From Lingula anatina (lineage: Eukaryota > Brachiopoda > Lingulata > Lingulida > Lingulidae), in NCBI RefSeq assembly GCF_001039355.2, contig NW_019775493.1, forward strand, positions 290,236 to 354,235: a stretch of DNA of 64,000 nucleotides, read 5' to 3'. This document shows, piece by piece, positions 62,428-64,000 of the stretch. The translations under genes and the position numbers were made by a program. The notes under the pieces were generated by a model. That model did not search any database. It saw only the letters and a program-made list of their open reading frames with translations, and had not been told where the DNA came from. The stretch's first letter is position 1. Each line of letters starts with the position of its first letter.

Positions 62428-63557
62428 GTAGTGCACAAAATTATTGCTTGGTTTTGTTTTAGTAGTTGTGTTATAATAGTCTTTTATACTTCCCGTGTAG
62501 ATCAACCAACCAGTTATCATACTTTGTGCTTCCTTTCAATTGAAATAAATTTCTTCACTTCTCTTATGTTACTCCTCACAAAATGTACTTCTACAAGGCA
62601 CATTCAACTGATATACTTATCCAAGATTATTACAGCCATTGTTTATGGGCAATTTGTGTGCAAATTTCTCTTGAAAATCCCAGAAGATTTGGCAGAGTTC
62701 TGTTTATTTTACTTTGATCAGTTTAAGATTGTGACAGTTGTACCAGTCACAATTGTGCCAAGCAGCCTCTAAAAGACATTTTAAATTGTCTCTGTTCAGT
62801 CACCATAACTGTGATGTCTGTCATATTTAGTGGATATTAGGCAGAATATTGTAGGTTAAATATTCTGCTGGCTCTTGTAGACTGTCAGGGTTCTGTCTTT
62901 TTATTAAGATAATTTACTAGTATGTCACTTCATATAATCTTTTGTCTCTTTTTTTCCAGCTCCAGTCTCCATACAGCATGGTGTCTTCTAGGTGAACAGA
63001 CTTTACCTGGCTGGACATGGGAGACATTCATTGTTAATATAAAATAGACAGGAAATAACAGCTGCAGGAATATCCCTTCATCCACAGAGTTGTGCAAGAC
63101 ACAGCAAGTTTCAGGATGAATGGGTTGTGAAGAGCCAGAGACAGGACAGCCATGGTAAACAGGGAACTGGACTTCTTGCAGGTAGTACACAAAATGAACA
63201 GTTGATTTTGTTTTTCAAGTAACAGTGGGTATAATTGGTCTTCTCTTACCTCTATGGGGACAAAAACACCAATTAACACATTTTTTAGATTTAATTGATT
63301 TTAATGTTACTTAAAAAGCATGGGTTATTATAATAGTCCACACTTGTTTATTTAAAAGGAACCAACTTAAAATTGTAGTTTGCATTGTAGGTATCTAGTA
63401 ATTAATGTCATTTTTGATCCACACCTCACATTTGTTACCAATGCATTTATTTAGTTTAAACAATTAAACTTATATGCACAATACATATACGAAATGAATA
63501 CATCTTTTAAAATTTTGTTTGTGTGCATTTTACCCTCTCTCTCTCTCTCTCTCTCTC

Positions 63558-63593
<36 letters not shown>

Positions 63594-64000
63594 TTTTAAT
63601 TAGTCACAGCCAACTGATATAATTATCCCAGATTTTTACAGGTGTTAAGCATTTTGTGTGCAAATTTCACAATAATTCCAGCATATTTGGCAGAGTTCTG
63701 TTTATTTAATTCTGTTCAATCTGAGAATGTGCTGGTCTCGTCAGTCACAATTGTGCCCAGCAGTCTACAAATGGCAAGGTCATTTTTAACTTAACATAGT
63801 TTAATCACCTCAACACTGATGTCTACCATATAAGATGGGCACTTGGCAGTTTACCGTAGTTTTAATATTTTTCCCAACTGGCTCTGGTGGACTGTCAGGT
63901 TTTTGTCTTTTCTTTGTATTAATTTGTGTTCCTTCACTTATACATTGTCATGTCTCTTTTTCCAGCTCCAGTCTCAGCATGGTGTCTTCTAGGTGAACAG
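62428..64000 (+). repeat. Direct duplication of an intron-exon block, about 0.75-0.8 kb units
   Basis: Unit 1 (62428-63181) and unit 2 (63182 to beyond the window) share in order ggtagt(g/a)cacaaaat, aactgatat(a)cttatcc, gcaaatttc, tttggcagagttctgtttat, gtcacaattgtgcc and gactgtcaggttttgtctttt, then ttccag|ctccagtctc and cagcatggtgtcttctaggt. Each unit carries an exon-like piece (62960-63181; 63966 onward) between a good acceptor and a good donor, with stops in all forward frames. Confidence 0.75.
63532..63593. repeat. (CT)n(GT)n compound microsatellite
   Basis: About 13 CT units are followed by about 14 GT units inside unit 2 of the duplicated block. Unit 1 lacks it, so it arose after duplication or was lost there. 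Confidence 0.95.

Overview
The window is nuclear DNA of an invertebrate animal. It is AT-rich, its genes have many short exons with GT-AG introns of a few hundred bases, and it holds many small inverted-repeat elements, microsatellites and an N-filled gap. Protein similarity fits a marine bilaterian (lophotrochozoan or invertebrate deuterostome). The sequence alone does not settle the phylum. All exon structures below were built by hand by matching splice sites, codon phase and recalled family sequences.

Layout, left to right. (1) An uncharacterised Ser/Gln-rich protein, minus strand, 992-2619, incomplete at both ends. (2) HGSNAT, the lysosomal heparan-alpha-glucosaminide N-acetyltransferase, minus strand, 5263-16859. 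It is complete, with 18 coding exons per transcript (649 aa), and carries two tandem alternative versions of the exon that holds the active-site histidine. (3) A single-exon, largely disordered 409-aa protein of unknown function, minus, 18847-20076. (4) A four-exon gene for an 86-aa, probably mitochondrial, single-pass membrane protein, minus, 21802-26031. (5) GFER (ALR), the FAD-linked sulfhydryl oxidase of mitochondrial import, plus, 26096-29149. Its start codon is 64 bp from that of gene 4, so the two share a tiny divergent promoter. (6) ANKEF1, ankyrin repeats plus EF-hands, minus, 30302-35651. (7) WDR81, BEACH plus WD40, plus, 37892-56134, 29 exons and 2137 aa, head-to-head with ANKEF1. 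(8) A TATA-driven first exon ending exactly at its ATG (59540-59542), followed by at least 4.4 kb of repeat-rich intron or intergenic sequence with a decayed Ty3/Gypsy-type pol fragment, a 60-70 bp minisatellite and a duplicated block of about 800 bp.

Most striking observation: the HGSNAT exon pair at 11783-11890 and 12567-12674. Both are 108 nt, have the same phase and keep the catalytic His, but differ in charge around it. Splicing the upstream copy to the downstream copy creates a TGA across the junction, so only one copy can be used in a productive mRNA. This looks like a mutually exclusive exon pair with a built-in guard against double inclusion. Other points of note are the 64-bp divergent promoter of two mitochondrial-type genes with an NRF1-like site, an MiT/TFE-type M-box just upstream of HGSNAT, splice acceptors built on ATT microsatellites in GFER and WDR81, and a degenerate kinase-like segment in WDR81.
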